This document shows positions 26,184 to 33,868 of a stretch of 64,000 nt of DNA, one piece after another. Source of the stretch: DATGMS01 sp040905145 (lineage in GTDB: Bacteria; Bacteroidota; Bacteroidia; Cytophagales; Cyclobacteriaceae); contig JBBDSC010000202.1 in NCBI GenBank assembly GCA_040905145.1, positions 1 to 64,000 of the forward strand. Reading direction: 5' to 3'. The number at the start of each line of letters is the position of its first letter. Position 1 is the first letter of the stretch. Both the position numbers and the translations under genes were made by a program. The notes below the pieces were generated by a model. That model searched no databases. It was not told the DNA's origin and saw nothing but the letters and a program-made list of their open reading frames with translations.

Positions 26184-26657
26184 CTAAATTGCCAATAGAT
26201 CTACAGCTTCAATATTTCCCTGCTGAACGGCAAGATCCAGGGCAGTTAAGCCCCTGTATTCCCTAATGCTTTTATCAGCACCATGCTTTAGGACGATTTT
26301 GGCCAGTTCGTTTCTGCCGAATAAGACTGCAAACATCAAGGCTGTGCCCCCATTGCCATGCTGTAGGTTCAGCCCTGCCCCATGTGCTATGAGCATTTCC
26401 GCAATTTGCGGATAGCCCTTAAAGCAAACGCCCATGAGGGCAGTATTGCCCCCATAGTCAGGAAGGTTAACATCGGCTCCGGCATCGAGCAATAATTGGA
26501 CAGCTTCCGGTTGATTGTTATAGCTGGCAATGATTAAGGGGGTATAACCCTTGGCATCTTGAACATTGATGTTGGCATTTTGTGTAATCAATGACTTTAG
26601 CGTGGTTATATCCCCTGTTCTTGCAGCATTGAAAAGTTGCTGGTTCAAATTATCCAT
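26184..26657 (-). CDS. Ankyrin repeat protein, catalase-linked
   Basis: 157 residues made almost entirely of four to five ankyrin repeats (LFNAARTGDITTLKSLI, GYTPLIIASYNNQPEAVQLL, GNTALMGVCFKGYPQIAEML, GGTALMFAVLFGRNELAKIV, GLTALDLAVQQGNIEAVDLL). No signal peptide is seen. It starts 5 nt after the catalase stop on the same strand, so the two are co-transcribed. In Pseudomonas aeruginosa the ankyrin protein AnkB next to katB is needed for full catalase activity, so a similar role as catalase helper is a reasonable inference. Confidence 0.85.
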   Translation of the reverse strand: MDNLNQQLFNAARTGDITTLKSLITQNANINVQDAKGYTPLIIASYNNQPEAVQLLLDAGADVNLPDYGGNTALMGVCFKGYPQIAEMLIAHGAGLNLQHGNGGTALMFAVLFGRNELAKIVLKHGADKSIREYRGLTALDLAVQQGNIEAVDLLAI

Positions 26658-26662
26658 TAGAT

Positions 26663-28246
26663 TTAATATGGTTTGGCTTCGTGGGAATCATCCGCTGCTT
26701 TTTTTACGGCTTCATGGGACTCCATAGAACCCATGGATTCTTCTTTCCTCATCATTTCTGCCTTTTTTATCCCTTCTGCGACCCTTCTTCCATAGTCTTC
26801 ATCACATTGGGTAAAGAGGTCGATCATTTTGTCTTGGATTTCTTTATTGGCCTGGACAAGGGCACTCCCCAAGTTGGAAATCAAATCCTCTCTTTCCCAG
26901 TCTTCAAAATCCCTATAGGTCTCTCCTGCCTGCTTGAAATTATTTTGCCTGTCGATCTTCTCCCTGACAAGGGAAGCTTTGTAATGGGGGGTATGGTCTT
27001 TGCCTTCTCTGGATGCTTCTTTTAATCCGTTCAAAGAAGAAGGTTCATAGTTAACATGCGGATTGGTAGCCGCTAAAATGTCCTGAGAGTAAGCCATCTG
27101 GCCATCCCGCTGGTTGGTGGCCATATGGGTCTTGGTGGCATTGATCGGTAATTGCAGATAATTTGTTCCCACCCGGTACCGCTGCGTGTCTGAATAAGAG
27201 AAAGTACGGCCCTGTAGCATTTTATCATCCGAAAAATCCAAGCCATCCACTAGAACTCCAGTACCAAAGGCAGCCTGCTCCACTTCCGTAAAGAAGTTTT
27301 CCGGATTTTTATTAAGGGTCATCTTACCAATGGGATACCAGGTGAACTGATCCTTGGGCCATATTTTAGTGTCATCCAAAGGATCAAAATCCAACTCCGG
27401 ATGCTCTTCATCACTCATGATCTGAACGTTCAGTTCCCATTCCGGATATTCCCCGCGTTCAATGGCCTCGTATAAATCCTGGGTGGCGTGGTTGAAGTTT
27501 TTGCCCTGGATTTCCTGTGCCTGCTGTTGGGTCAGATTTTTGATGCCCTGTAGAGGTTCCCAATGGTATTTTACCAATACCGCTTCCCCTTCTTTGTTCA
27601 CCCATTTGTAAGTATTTACCCCTGAACCTTGCATTTGCCTATAATTGGCGGGAATGCCCCAGGGAGAAAAAAGGAACGTGATCATGTGAAGTGCTTCGGG
27701 GCTGTTGCTTATAAAGTCAAACTGCCGTTCGGCATGCTGGATATTGGTTACGGGATCTGGCTTAAATGAATGGATAAAATCAGGGAATTTAATGGAGTCC
27801 CTGATAAAGAAAATCTTTAAGTTGTTTCCAACAAGGTCCCAATTCCCCTCTTCTGTGTACATCTTAACCGCAAAACCCCTGGGATCACGTAATGTTTCGG
27901 GAGAATGTTTTCCATGTATTACAGTAGAGAATCGGACAAAGAGAGGGGTTTTCTTTTCAGTGGTGTTAAAAACCTTTGCCCTGGTATATTTGCTTATTGG
28001 TTCATCACCCACTTTGCCGTAGGCTTCAAAATAGCCATGGGCACCTGCTCCACGGGCATGTACCACACGCTCAGGTATTCGCTCCCTATCGAAGTGTGAC
28101 ATTTTTTCCAGAAAGTGGTAGTTTTCTAAGGTGGCAGGGCCCCTGTTGCCTACTGTGCGCAGGCTTTGGTTGTCATAAACAGGATGCCCTTGTCTGGTGG
28201 TAAGGATACGGGAGTCTTTGCCCATTGGTTTTTGCGAATCACTCAT
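26663..28246 (-). CDS. katA: Catalase, small-subunit type
   Basis: Heme catalase converting hydrogen peroxide to water and oxygen. 527 residues. The distal-heme His lies in VVHARGAGAHGYFEAYG and the Asn in VGNNLKIFFIRD. The proximal tyrosine lies in LQGRTFSYSDTQRYRVG. Length and the lack of an added C-terminal domain place it among small-subunit, possibly NADPH-binding, catalases. The C-terminus carries a polar tail (KKAADDSHEAKPY). It is the first gene of a two-gene operon with the ankyrin protein. A second, large catalase is encoded at 33869-35992. Confidence 0.95.
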   Translation of the reverse strand: MSDSQKPMGKDSRILTTRQGHPVYDNQSLRTVGNRGPATLENYHFLEKMSHFDRERIPERVVHARGAGAHGYFEAYGKVGDEPISKYTRAKVFNTTEKKTPLFVRFSTVIHGKHSPETLRDPRGFAVKMYTEEGNWDLVGNNLKIFFIRDSIKFPDFIHSFKPDPVTNIQHAERQFDFISNSPEALHMITFLFSPWGIPANYRQMQGSGVNTYKWVNKEGEAVLVKYHWEPLQGIKNLTQQQAQEIQGKNFNHATQDLYEAIERGEYPEWELNVQIMSDEEHPELDFDPLDDTKIWPKDQFTWYPIGKMTLNKNPENFFTEVEQAAFGTGVLVDGLDFSDDKMLQGRTFSYSDTQRYRVGTNYLQLPINATKTHMATNQRDGQMAYSQDILAATNPHVNYEPSSLNGLKEASREGKDHTPHYKASLVREKIDRQNNFKQAGETYRDFEDWEREDLISNLGSALVQANKEIQDKMIDLFTQCDEDYGRRVAEGIKKAEMMRKEESMGSMESHEAVKKAADDSHEAKPY

Positions 28247-28379
28247 GATGGAATATTTTGGGTAAATGGAAAATATAATATAACGGATAACTAAATATAG
28301 AAAATTTATTGATCATTTGGCAAATATCAATTTAGAAATATCAAAAAGTAGGTTTATTTATTTTTTTATAGTAATTATT

Positions 28380-28739
28380 CTACTTTCTATTCAGAACCAA
28401 TTGGGAATGAAGCTTATCCAGCGTTTGTTGGGCATCCATACATAACCCTGGATGTACTGGGGAAGTTTGCACGATGGTGCTGCGAACAGCAGTAAGCCAG
28501 CGAAAGCGTTCGGCAATGGAAAGCCTGCCTATGGGTCCGCTTTCCGGCCCCCCATTGCTAATTCGAATAAATGCGCGGAGGTATTCTTCCGGCTCCTGAA
28601 TGTCCAAGTGGCTATAAAAAGCCATTAGCCGCTCCTCGTCCAGCTCGTAAAGAATTTTTAGGAACCCTTGCTTGGAGCAAAATAAGATGATGCCTACATT
28701 CAGAAATTCCTCCCGTTCCACATGTGGTACGACGCCCAT
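28380..28739 (-). CDS. DUF3037 family protein, N-terminus apparently shortened
   Basis: 119 residues matching DUF3037: VVPHVEREEFLNVGIILFCS, then GGPESGPIGRLSIAERFRWL and TAVRSTIVQTSPVHPGLC. Family proteins usually begin with a short segment ending in a strand like Y-x-x-I-R before VVP. Here the start ATG lies directly before VVP and the preceding in-frame codon is TGA (28740-28742), so that strand is missing. Either the start is genuine and the protein is shorter, or an upstream frameshift has removed the first 10-15 codons. DUF3037 genes are often next to HipA-like genes; none is seen here. Confidence 0.7.
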   Translation of the reverse strand: MGVVPHVEREEFLNVGIILFCSKQGFLKILYELDEERLMAFYSHLDIQEPEEYLRAFIRISNGGPESGPIGRLSIAERFRWLTAVRSTIVQTSPVHPGLCMDAQQTLDKLHSQLVLNRK

Positions 28740-28778
28740 TCAAGTTCTGTAGCAAAAGGCAACAATACGTGGACATAA

Positions 28779-28806
28779 AAAAATAAGGGGCTAGCCCCTT
28801 ATTTTT
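28779..28806. terminator. Palindromic terminator downstream of the azurin gene
   Basis: Twelve-base arms AAAAATAAGGGG (28779-28790) and CCCCTTATTTTT (28795-28806) around CTAG make a perfect 28-bp palindrome with T tracts on both strands. It lies about 110 nt past the azurin stop and 40 nt before the DUF3037 start, so it should separate the two minus-strand genes. Confidence 0.85.
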
Positions 28807-28916
28807 CTTAATTCTACTGTATGCTCAAAAGAGTTTAAATTTTGCTGTTCCTATTTCTTTGAGGAAGTATACGAATTCATGAAAATGAATAGTTTTCAAA
28901 TAACCCGTGCACTTTT

Positions 28917-29465
28917 TTATTCCACTATAAAAACGCCTTTCATTAAAGCATAATGACCGGGAAAGGAACAAAGAAATTCGTAACTTCCTTCTGCCGGTGC
29001 AGTAAACTCGATGGTATCGCTTTCACCGCCGCCTAAAAGCTTGGTATGGGCAATAACGTTGTCCACTTCTGATTCAGGAATATAATCATTTTCCATGGCT
29101 GCAGCTGCTGCTTGTCCAAATGCAGCAAGATCCACTCCTTGGTTTAAAAGCACAAAATTATGACCCATGGCATTTTTAGGCATTGTCCCAACATGGATCA
29201 ATGTCAGTCTGACGGTTTGTCCAGCCTTCACCCTTAATTCCTTTTTATTAAATTGCATTTGATCGTTTCCTTCCAGGCTCAATTCCACCACTTCACCATC
29301 AGTTGCTTCCGCTGAAGATGAAGACGGTGGTTCTGTTGGTGCTGGCGCTGGTGCATTGGCATTCTGTTCATTGTCTGTGCCATCATTTGTAGTTTCACCA
29401 CCACCGCAAGAAAAAAGCATAAAGGAAGACACAACTAATAAGAATGATAATTTTATTTTGTTCAT
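28917..29465 (-). CDS. Azurin-like blue copper lipoprotein
   Basis: 182 residues. The signal peptide ends in MLFSCGGG, a lipobox, followed by an Ala/Pro/Ser-rich linker to about residue 55. The cupredoxin domain then holds the type-1 copper ligands: His in AMGHNFVLL, C166 and H171 in FLCSFPGH, and M175 in ALMKG, with the C-x4-H-x3-M spacing of azurin. It probably shuttles electrons on the periplasmic face of a membrane. The partner oxidase or reductase is not evident; the nearby catalases suggest a respiratory or peroxide-related context only by proximity. Confidence 0.9.
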   Translation of the reverse strand: MNKIKLSFLLVVSSFMLFSCGGGETTNDGTDNEQNANAPAPAPTEPPSSSSAEATDGEVVELSLEGNDQMQFNKKELRVKAGQTVRLTLIHVGTMPKNAMGHNFVLLNQGVDLAAFGQAAAAAMENDYIPESEVDNVIAHTKLLGGGESDTIEFTAPAEGSYEFLCSFPGHYALMKGVFIVE

Positions 29466-29677
29466 GATACTTGATTTTATTATGTTAAGATTTAAAGTTA
29501 CTTACTTTGCCCATTTTGCACACAATTTAGGCATATCTTAACATCGAACCAAAGACCAAGCCAATTTCATTTAAAGCCAGCTAAAGTCTTCTTCCTGTTT
29601 GGGTAGTGGATATTAATCAACTTTTTGACTATGGCCTGTGGCTGACAATTCGCTAAATCATAAAATAATTAAGGATT

Positions 29678-31879
29678 TTAAATCGAAACTAATCTTGGTA
29701 TTTCCACCTTGCCTAATCTTTTCAACAAAAACTTAACTTCTTTATAGGAATGGACATTATATTTGGCTTGGGTATATTTATAGCCGACGCGGATGCTAAA
29801 AGCCGATTTTGGGAGCGCTTTAAAAGTTTCTTCATCCGTCCAATGATCCCCAATGGCCAAAATGAAGTCAAATCTTTCCTTGGTGATAAAGCCCATGGCA
29901 GCTTTGCTCTTGTTGATGTCCGGCCTTTTGATTTCCAGGAACATGTTTCCTTCCAGCACTTGTAGGTTATTTCCCCTCGCGATATATTTCAAGTGACAAA
30001 ACATTTCCCTCATTCTTAAATCACCCAGTCCATTTTCCGCCTGACGGTAATGCCAGACCAGTGAATTGTTCTTTTCTTCCACAAAAGCCCCTGGCGTACG
30101 CAGGACATAATAATCCATTATTTCCCTAATATTTGGTTTCCAGGTATTGTCAATTTCCATTAGGGGTCTCCAATCTTCCCCTAAATCTTTTCTTTTAATC
30201 CACAGCCCATGTTCGGCCATTAAATTCACGGGATAGTTTTCAAACCACCGGCCCAATGTTTCCCGGTCCCTGCCGCTAATGATAACCACCAATGCATCTT
30301 GTGCCAATTGATGGATTACAGATTTAAGTTCATCGTCAGGAAAGGCTTCCTCAGGTTTGGTTTTATATCCGACTAATGTGCCGTCATAGTCTAGGAGTAC
30401 AATGGGCTTTTTGGCGTTCTGAAAATTATTTTGAAGCATTTCGAATCCTATTTCATCCATACTTTTGGACTTCAATTCAGCCTGTTTTCTCTTGACATGA
30501 CTCAAGCGGTTCATAAAGACATCCACCCACTGGAAAATGTCGTAGCGTTTTAGGCTTTTCTGCATGGAGGTAATGTTCTTGATCTGCTCCTCCTCTTCCA
30601 TGAGAAGGGCTTTTTGTATCGCCTGGGATACTTCTGAAATATTATTGGGATTTACCAATAGGGCATCCTGTAACTCTTTGCTTGCCCCGGCCATTTCCGA
30701 TAAGATAAGCACGCCATTTTTATCGGTTTTGCTGGCCACAAATTCCTTGCAAACCAAATTCATCCCGTCCCTCAAGGGTGTGACCAATGCTACGTCCGAC
30801 ATACTGTAAAAAGCACTCAATTCAGCGAGTGGAAAAGAGCGGTAAAAATAATGCACGGGCATCCAATTGAAAGTGGAATAATTGCTATTGATCCTCCCCA
30901 CCAGGGTATCGATTTCTTCTTTTAAATCCCCGTATTCTTTTACCTGCTCACGTGAAGGAACAACAATCATGATCAGGGACACTTTTTCCCTTTGATCCGG
31001 ATTGTCCTGTAAAAACAAGTCGTATGCCCGGAGGCGCTGAGGGATTCCTTTGGAATAATCCAATCGATCAATCGAGAGCAATAACTTTTGTTTTCCCAAA
31101 ACTTCCTTATATTCAGCTATAATGTTTTGGGTTACCTCACTCTTGGCTGATTGTTCAAATTTATCAAAATCTATACCCATAGGAAAGGAATCCACGTTGA
31201 TCAAGTGGTTTTCCGCACGGATATAACCGCTTTCATGGGAAAACCCAAGAATTCGGCTCACTGCACTCATAAAGTGCCGCATATCGTCGTAGGTATGAAA
31301 TCCTATCAAATCAGCGCCACACATTCCTTTCAAAATTTCTTTTCGCCAAGGTAGCATCCTGAAGATTTCATACGAGGGAAAGGGAATATGTTGAAAAAAG
31401 GCTATGGTAGCATTCGGTAATTTATCTTTTAGTAGTTGGGGCAGTAATAGCAGATGATAATCATGGATCCAAATGGTGTCATCCGGATCTGCTTTCTCAA
31501 GGATGGCTTCGCAAAACTTTTCATTTACTTTAACATACGCCTCCCAATACCTGTTTTCGAAGGAAATATATTGGGAAAAATAGTGGAAAGCGGGCCATAA
31601 GGTTTCGTTGCTAAAACCCTCATAAAAATCTTCGATCTCTTGCTTGTTGAGAAATACCGGGGCCATTTTATGCTCACGAAGAGCCTTTGTTATTTCCTGC
31701 TTTTCTTCGGGATCATTTATTTCACCCCCAGGCCATCCTATCCAGATATTATCCTTTTTTGAATAAATGGAACCCAAACCTGTAGCCAATCCCCCACTAC
31801 TGGATTTAAATTCATATCCGTCATTTTTCTGGTTCACACTGGTTGGCAATCTGTTTGAAACAATAATCGTTTTTCCCAT
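29678..31879 (-). CDS. Bifunctional trehalose-6-phosphate synthase/phosphatase (OtsA-OtsB fusion)
   Basis: 733 residues with two catalytic domains. Residues 1 to about 470 are a GT20 trehalose-6-phosphate synthase: SSGGLATGLGSIY, WIHDYHLLLLPQLL, SIDRLDYSKGIPQRLRAYDL, VPSREQVKEY and LRDGMNLVCKEFVASK. From about 490 follows a HAD-type trehalose-6-phosphate phosphatase with VLLDYDGTLVG (nucleophile Asp), VIISGRDRETLG and AIGDHWTDEETF. Together they make trehalose from UDP-glucose and glucose-6-phosphate, an osmo- and desiccation protectant. This gives a second trehalose route besides the treY/treZ operon at the window end. Confidence 0.95.
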   Translation of the reverse strand: MGKTIIVSNRLPTSVNQKNDGYEFKSSSGGLATGLGSIYSKKDNIWIGWPGGEINDPEEKQEITKALREHKMAPVFLNKQEIEDFYEGFSNETLWPAFHYFSQYISFENRYWEAYVKVNEKFCEAILEKADPDDTIWIHDYHLLLLPQLLKDKLPNATIAFFQHIPFPSYEIFRMLPWRKEILKGMCGADLIGFHTYDDMRHFMSAVSRILGFSHESGYIRAENHLINVDSFPMGIDFDKFEQSAKSEVTQNIIAEYKEVLGKQKLLLSIDRLDYSKGIPQRLRAYDLFLQDNPDQREKVSLIMIVVPSREQVKEYGDLKEEIDTLVGRINSNYSTFNWMPVHYFYRSFPLAELSAFYSMSDVALVTPLRDGMNLVCKEFVASKTDKNGVLILSEMAGASKELQDALLVNPNNISEVSQAIQKALLMEEEEQIKNITSMQKSLKRYDIFQWVDVFMNRLSHVKRKQAELKSKSMDEIGFEMLQNNFQNAKKPIVLLDYDGTLVGYKTKPEEAFPDDELKSVIHQLAQDALVVIISGRDRETLGRWFENYPVNLMAEHGLWIKRKDLGEDWRPLMEIDNTWKPNIREIMDYYVLRTPGAFVEEKNNSLVWHYRQAENGLGDLRMREMFCHLKYIARGNNLQVLEGNMFLEIKRPDINKSKAAMGFITKERFDFILAIGDHWTDEETFKALPKSAFSIRVGYKYTQAKYNVHSYKEVKFLLKRLGKVEIPRLVSI

Positions 31880-32314
31880 AATTTTCCTAGAATGCCCTTA
31901 ATATAGATTACGGCATTTCTACTCCATCTTATTATTAAACCTTTTAAGCCCTTTTTTCTAATCGTATTTATAAAATATACATCTATAATGCCATTTTTAA
32001 AAATTCCATGTATTTGTAGTATAAGGGCAAGTTATTGGAAGTGATAGCAGATCTCAAGCCGTTTATATTGAAATTTTTGTAACTTCTTTTCCCCATTTTG
32101 TCTCTTAAAAGGGACAACAAAAACGGACGGTAATAGGGGGTGTTTTTTCTGTTGCTTATTTTCATTTATTGAGCCAAATAGGGTATTTCCTGATAATTTC
32201 ATCTTCCTCATTTTTCATCCTATCTTTTTTGATTAGATCATACCAGCCCTTTTAGGTCTGATAATTGTTAAGAAACCCAAAGGATACTGCAATACAGGGT
32301 AACTTAAATTCATT
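31880..32314. other. Intergenic region between otsAB and the ASRT gene
   Basis: 435 nt of AT-rich DNA between divergent genes. A 60-codon minus-strand frame at 31983-32165 has a lysine-rich, featureless translation and no family resemblance, so I do not call it. The promoters of both flanking genes should lie here, but I see no clear TAnnTTTG box with a partner. Confidence 0.4.
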
Positions 32315-32686
32315 ATGGAATATTTACTTGGAAAAACGCATTGGGCCATACCAGAGGGTTATATACCTTCTAAAAGCAATGGCCCCAAACCAGCGATGGA
32401 AAGCCATGATTCCGTCTGCATACTTAACACATCAGACAAAGAAGCCACGGTAGAGATCTTTATTTATTTTGAAGACAGAGATCCAGTAGGTCCTTATAAG
32501 GTGACTGTCCCTCCTAAACGGACCACACATGTCAGATATAATGAACTGAATCATCCGGAAGAAATCCCGAGGGATACGGATTATGCCGGTGTTTTAATAG
32601 CTGATGTCCCGATTGTTGTACAGTATACCCGTTTGGATTCCAGGCAATCTGAAAATGCTTTGTTATCTACCATAGCCTACTCCTGA
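32315..32686 (+). CDS. ASRT-family (sensory rhodopsin transducer / DUF1362) protein
   Basis: 123 residues that follow the Anabaena sensory rhodopsin transducer almost motif by motif: GKTHWAIPEGYIP, DSVCILNTSDKEA, VEIFIYFEDRDPVGPYKVTV, RTTHVRYNEL, then VPIVVQYTRLDSRQ and SENALLSTIAYS. ASRT is a small beta-sandwich that forms tetramers and binds the rhodopsin in Anabaena. Most homologues are in genomes without a linked rhodopsin and have been proposed to bind small molecules, perhaps sugars. No rhodopsin is present in this window. A flavin oxidoreductase gene starts 16 nt downstream, so the two are co-transcribed. The adjacent divergent gene makes trehalose. Confidence 0.88.
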   Translation: MEYLLGKTHWAIPEGYIPSKSNGPKPAMESHDSVCILNTSDKEATVEIFIYFEDRDPVGPYKVTVPPKRTTHVRYNELNHPEEIPRDTDYAGVLIADVPIVVQYTRLDSRQSENALLSTIAYS

Positions 32687-32702
32687 AAAAACGACAAAGA
32701 AA

Positions 32703-33659
32703 ATGGTAAAGTTAGGGTATCATGTGTCCCACGAACAGTTTTCCCCGTCCGAGTTGTTGGATCTCGTGATGATGGCCGAAGAGGCAGGCTTTCAGTTTGC
32801 CGTTTCCTCAGATCATTATAATCCTTGGAATGAAAGTCAGGGACATTCGGGTTATGCCTGGTCCTGGTTGGGAGCAGCATTGGCCAAGACCTCTATTCCT
32901 ATGGGGGTAGTTAATTGCCCCTGCCACCGATATCATCCCGCGATTATTGCACAAGCCGTAGCCACATTGTTGGAAATGTTTCCTGGGAGGTTTTGGATAG
33001 CGGTAGGAAGCGGTCAGTTACTCAATGAAGGCGTCATTGGAGCCCAATGGCCTTCCAAACCATTTCGAAATGATAAATTGAGGGAGGCAGTTAAAGTGAT
33101 GCGTGCCTTATGGCGAGGTGAGGAAATCAATCATCAGGGATTATTTGAAGTGCAGGAAGCCAAACTTTATACCTTGCCCAAAGCTCTTCCCCATCTGGTA
33201 GGTGCTGCCATTACCCCGGAAACGGCAGAATGGCTAGGGGAGTGGGCCGACGGACTTATTACCGTTTCACAACCCATGGACCAACTGCAGAAAGTAACAG
33301 AAGCCTGGAGAAGATCAGAGGGAAAAAATAAACCCATGGTACTAAAATGGCAGGTTTCTTATGATCAAGAAGAGGAAAAAGCCCTTCAGGGGGCTTATGA
33401 ACAGTGGAAAACCAACATCTTTGAGAGTGGCCTTTCAGCCCAACTGAGAACACCCAAACAATTCGAACAGGCTTCCACTCATATAAAACCTGAGGCTATG
33501 TCAGAGCATGTATTTATTTCCAATGATCCGGCAGCTTTTATCAGCAAAATTAATGAATTCCACCAGATGGGATTCGAAAAAATAGATGTTCATAATGTGA
33601 ATAAAGGTCAGAAAGGCTTTATTGATTTCTTTGGCAAACATGTTTTGCCTGCCTTTTGA
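32703..33659 (+). CDS. LLM-class flavin-dependent oxidoreductase (TIGR03885-like)
   Basis: 318-residue luciferase-like monooxygenase fold (TIM barrel), of the FMN/F420-type oxidoreductase group. Family features are LGYHVSHEQFSPSELLDLV, AEEAGFQFAVSSDHYNPW, LLEMFPGRFWIAVGSGQ with LLNEGVIG, WPSKPFRNDKLREAV, MRALWRGEEI and GAAITPETAEWLGEWADG. The substrate is unknown. It shares a transcript with the ASRT-family gene. F420 is not expected in Bacteroidota, so FMN is the more likely cofactor (inference). Confidence 0.85.
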   Translation: MVKLGYHVSHEQFSPSELLDLVMMAEEAGFQFAVSSDHYNPWNESQGHSGYAWSWLGAALAKTSIPMGVVNCPCHRYHPAIIAQAVATLLEMFPGRFWIAVGSGQLLNEGVIGAQWPSKPFRNDKLREAVKVMRALWRGEEINHQGLFEVQEAKLYTLPKALPHLVGAAITPETAEWLGEWADGLITVSQPMDQLQKVTEAWRRSEGKNKPMVLKWQVSYDQEEEKALQGAYEQWKTNIFESGLSAQLRTPKQFEQASTHIKPEAMSEHVFISNDPAAFISKINEFHQMGFEKIDVHNVNKGQKGFIDFFGKHVLPAF

Positions 33660-33717
33660 TAGAGGGCATAAATCTGACTTTTTTCTGGCTTGACACAGGA
33701 TGGGTCAAATATTGTGA

Positions 33718-33789
33718 ACCACAGATTACCCAGATTAGCACAGATTTTTAGAAATATTTTTCTGTGTTAATCTGGTATCAATCTGTGGT
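33718..33789. repeat. Near-perfect long inverted repeat (ACCACAGATT palindrome)
   Basis: The left arm (33718-33744) reads ACCACAGATT-ACCC-AGATTAGCACAGA. The right arm (33761-33789), reverse-complemented, reads ACCACAGATT-GATACC-AGATTAACACAGA. The loop is AT-rich. It lies between convergent genes and could fold into a long hairpin. It resembles a dispersed, MITE-like Bacteroidota repeat; related worn words occur at 20180-20232. Confidence 0.7.
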
Positions 33790-33868
33790 AAAACTTATAA
33801 ATTGAATCGGGATTTTGCACCACCGCTTACCGCCATTTTCTCAGATGTTTTATTTCCCCCGTGTATAA

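Noticed and set aside
31983..32165. 60-codon minus-strand frame in the otsAB-ASRT spacer
   Set aside because: Lysine-rich, featureless translation, no family pattern and AT-rich surroundings; most likely chance.
32315..32686. Light-sensing system around the ASRT-family gene
   Set aside because: No rhodopsin or retinal-synthesis gene occurs in the window, so light sensing is not supported.
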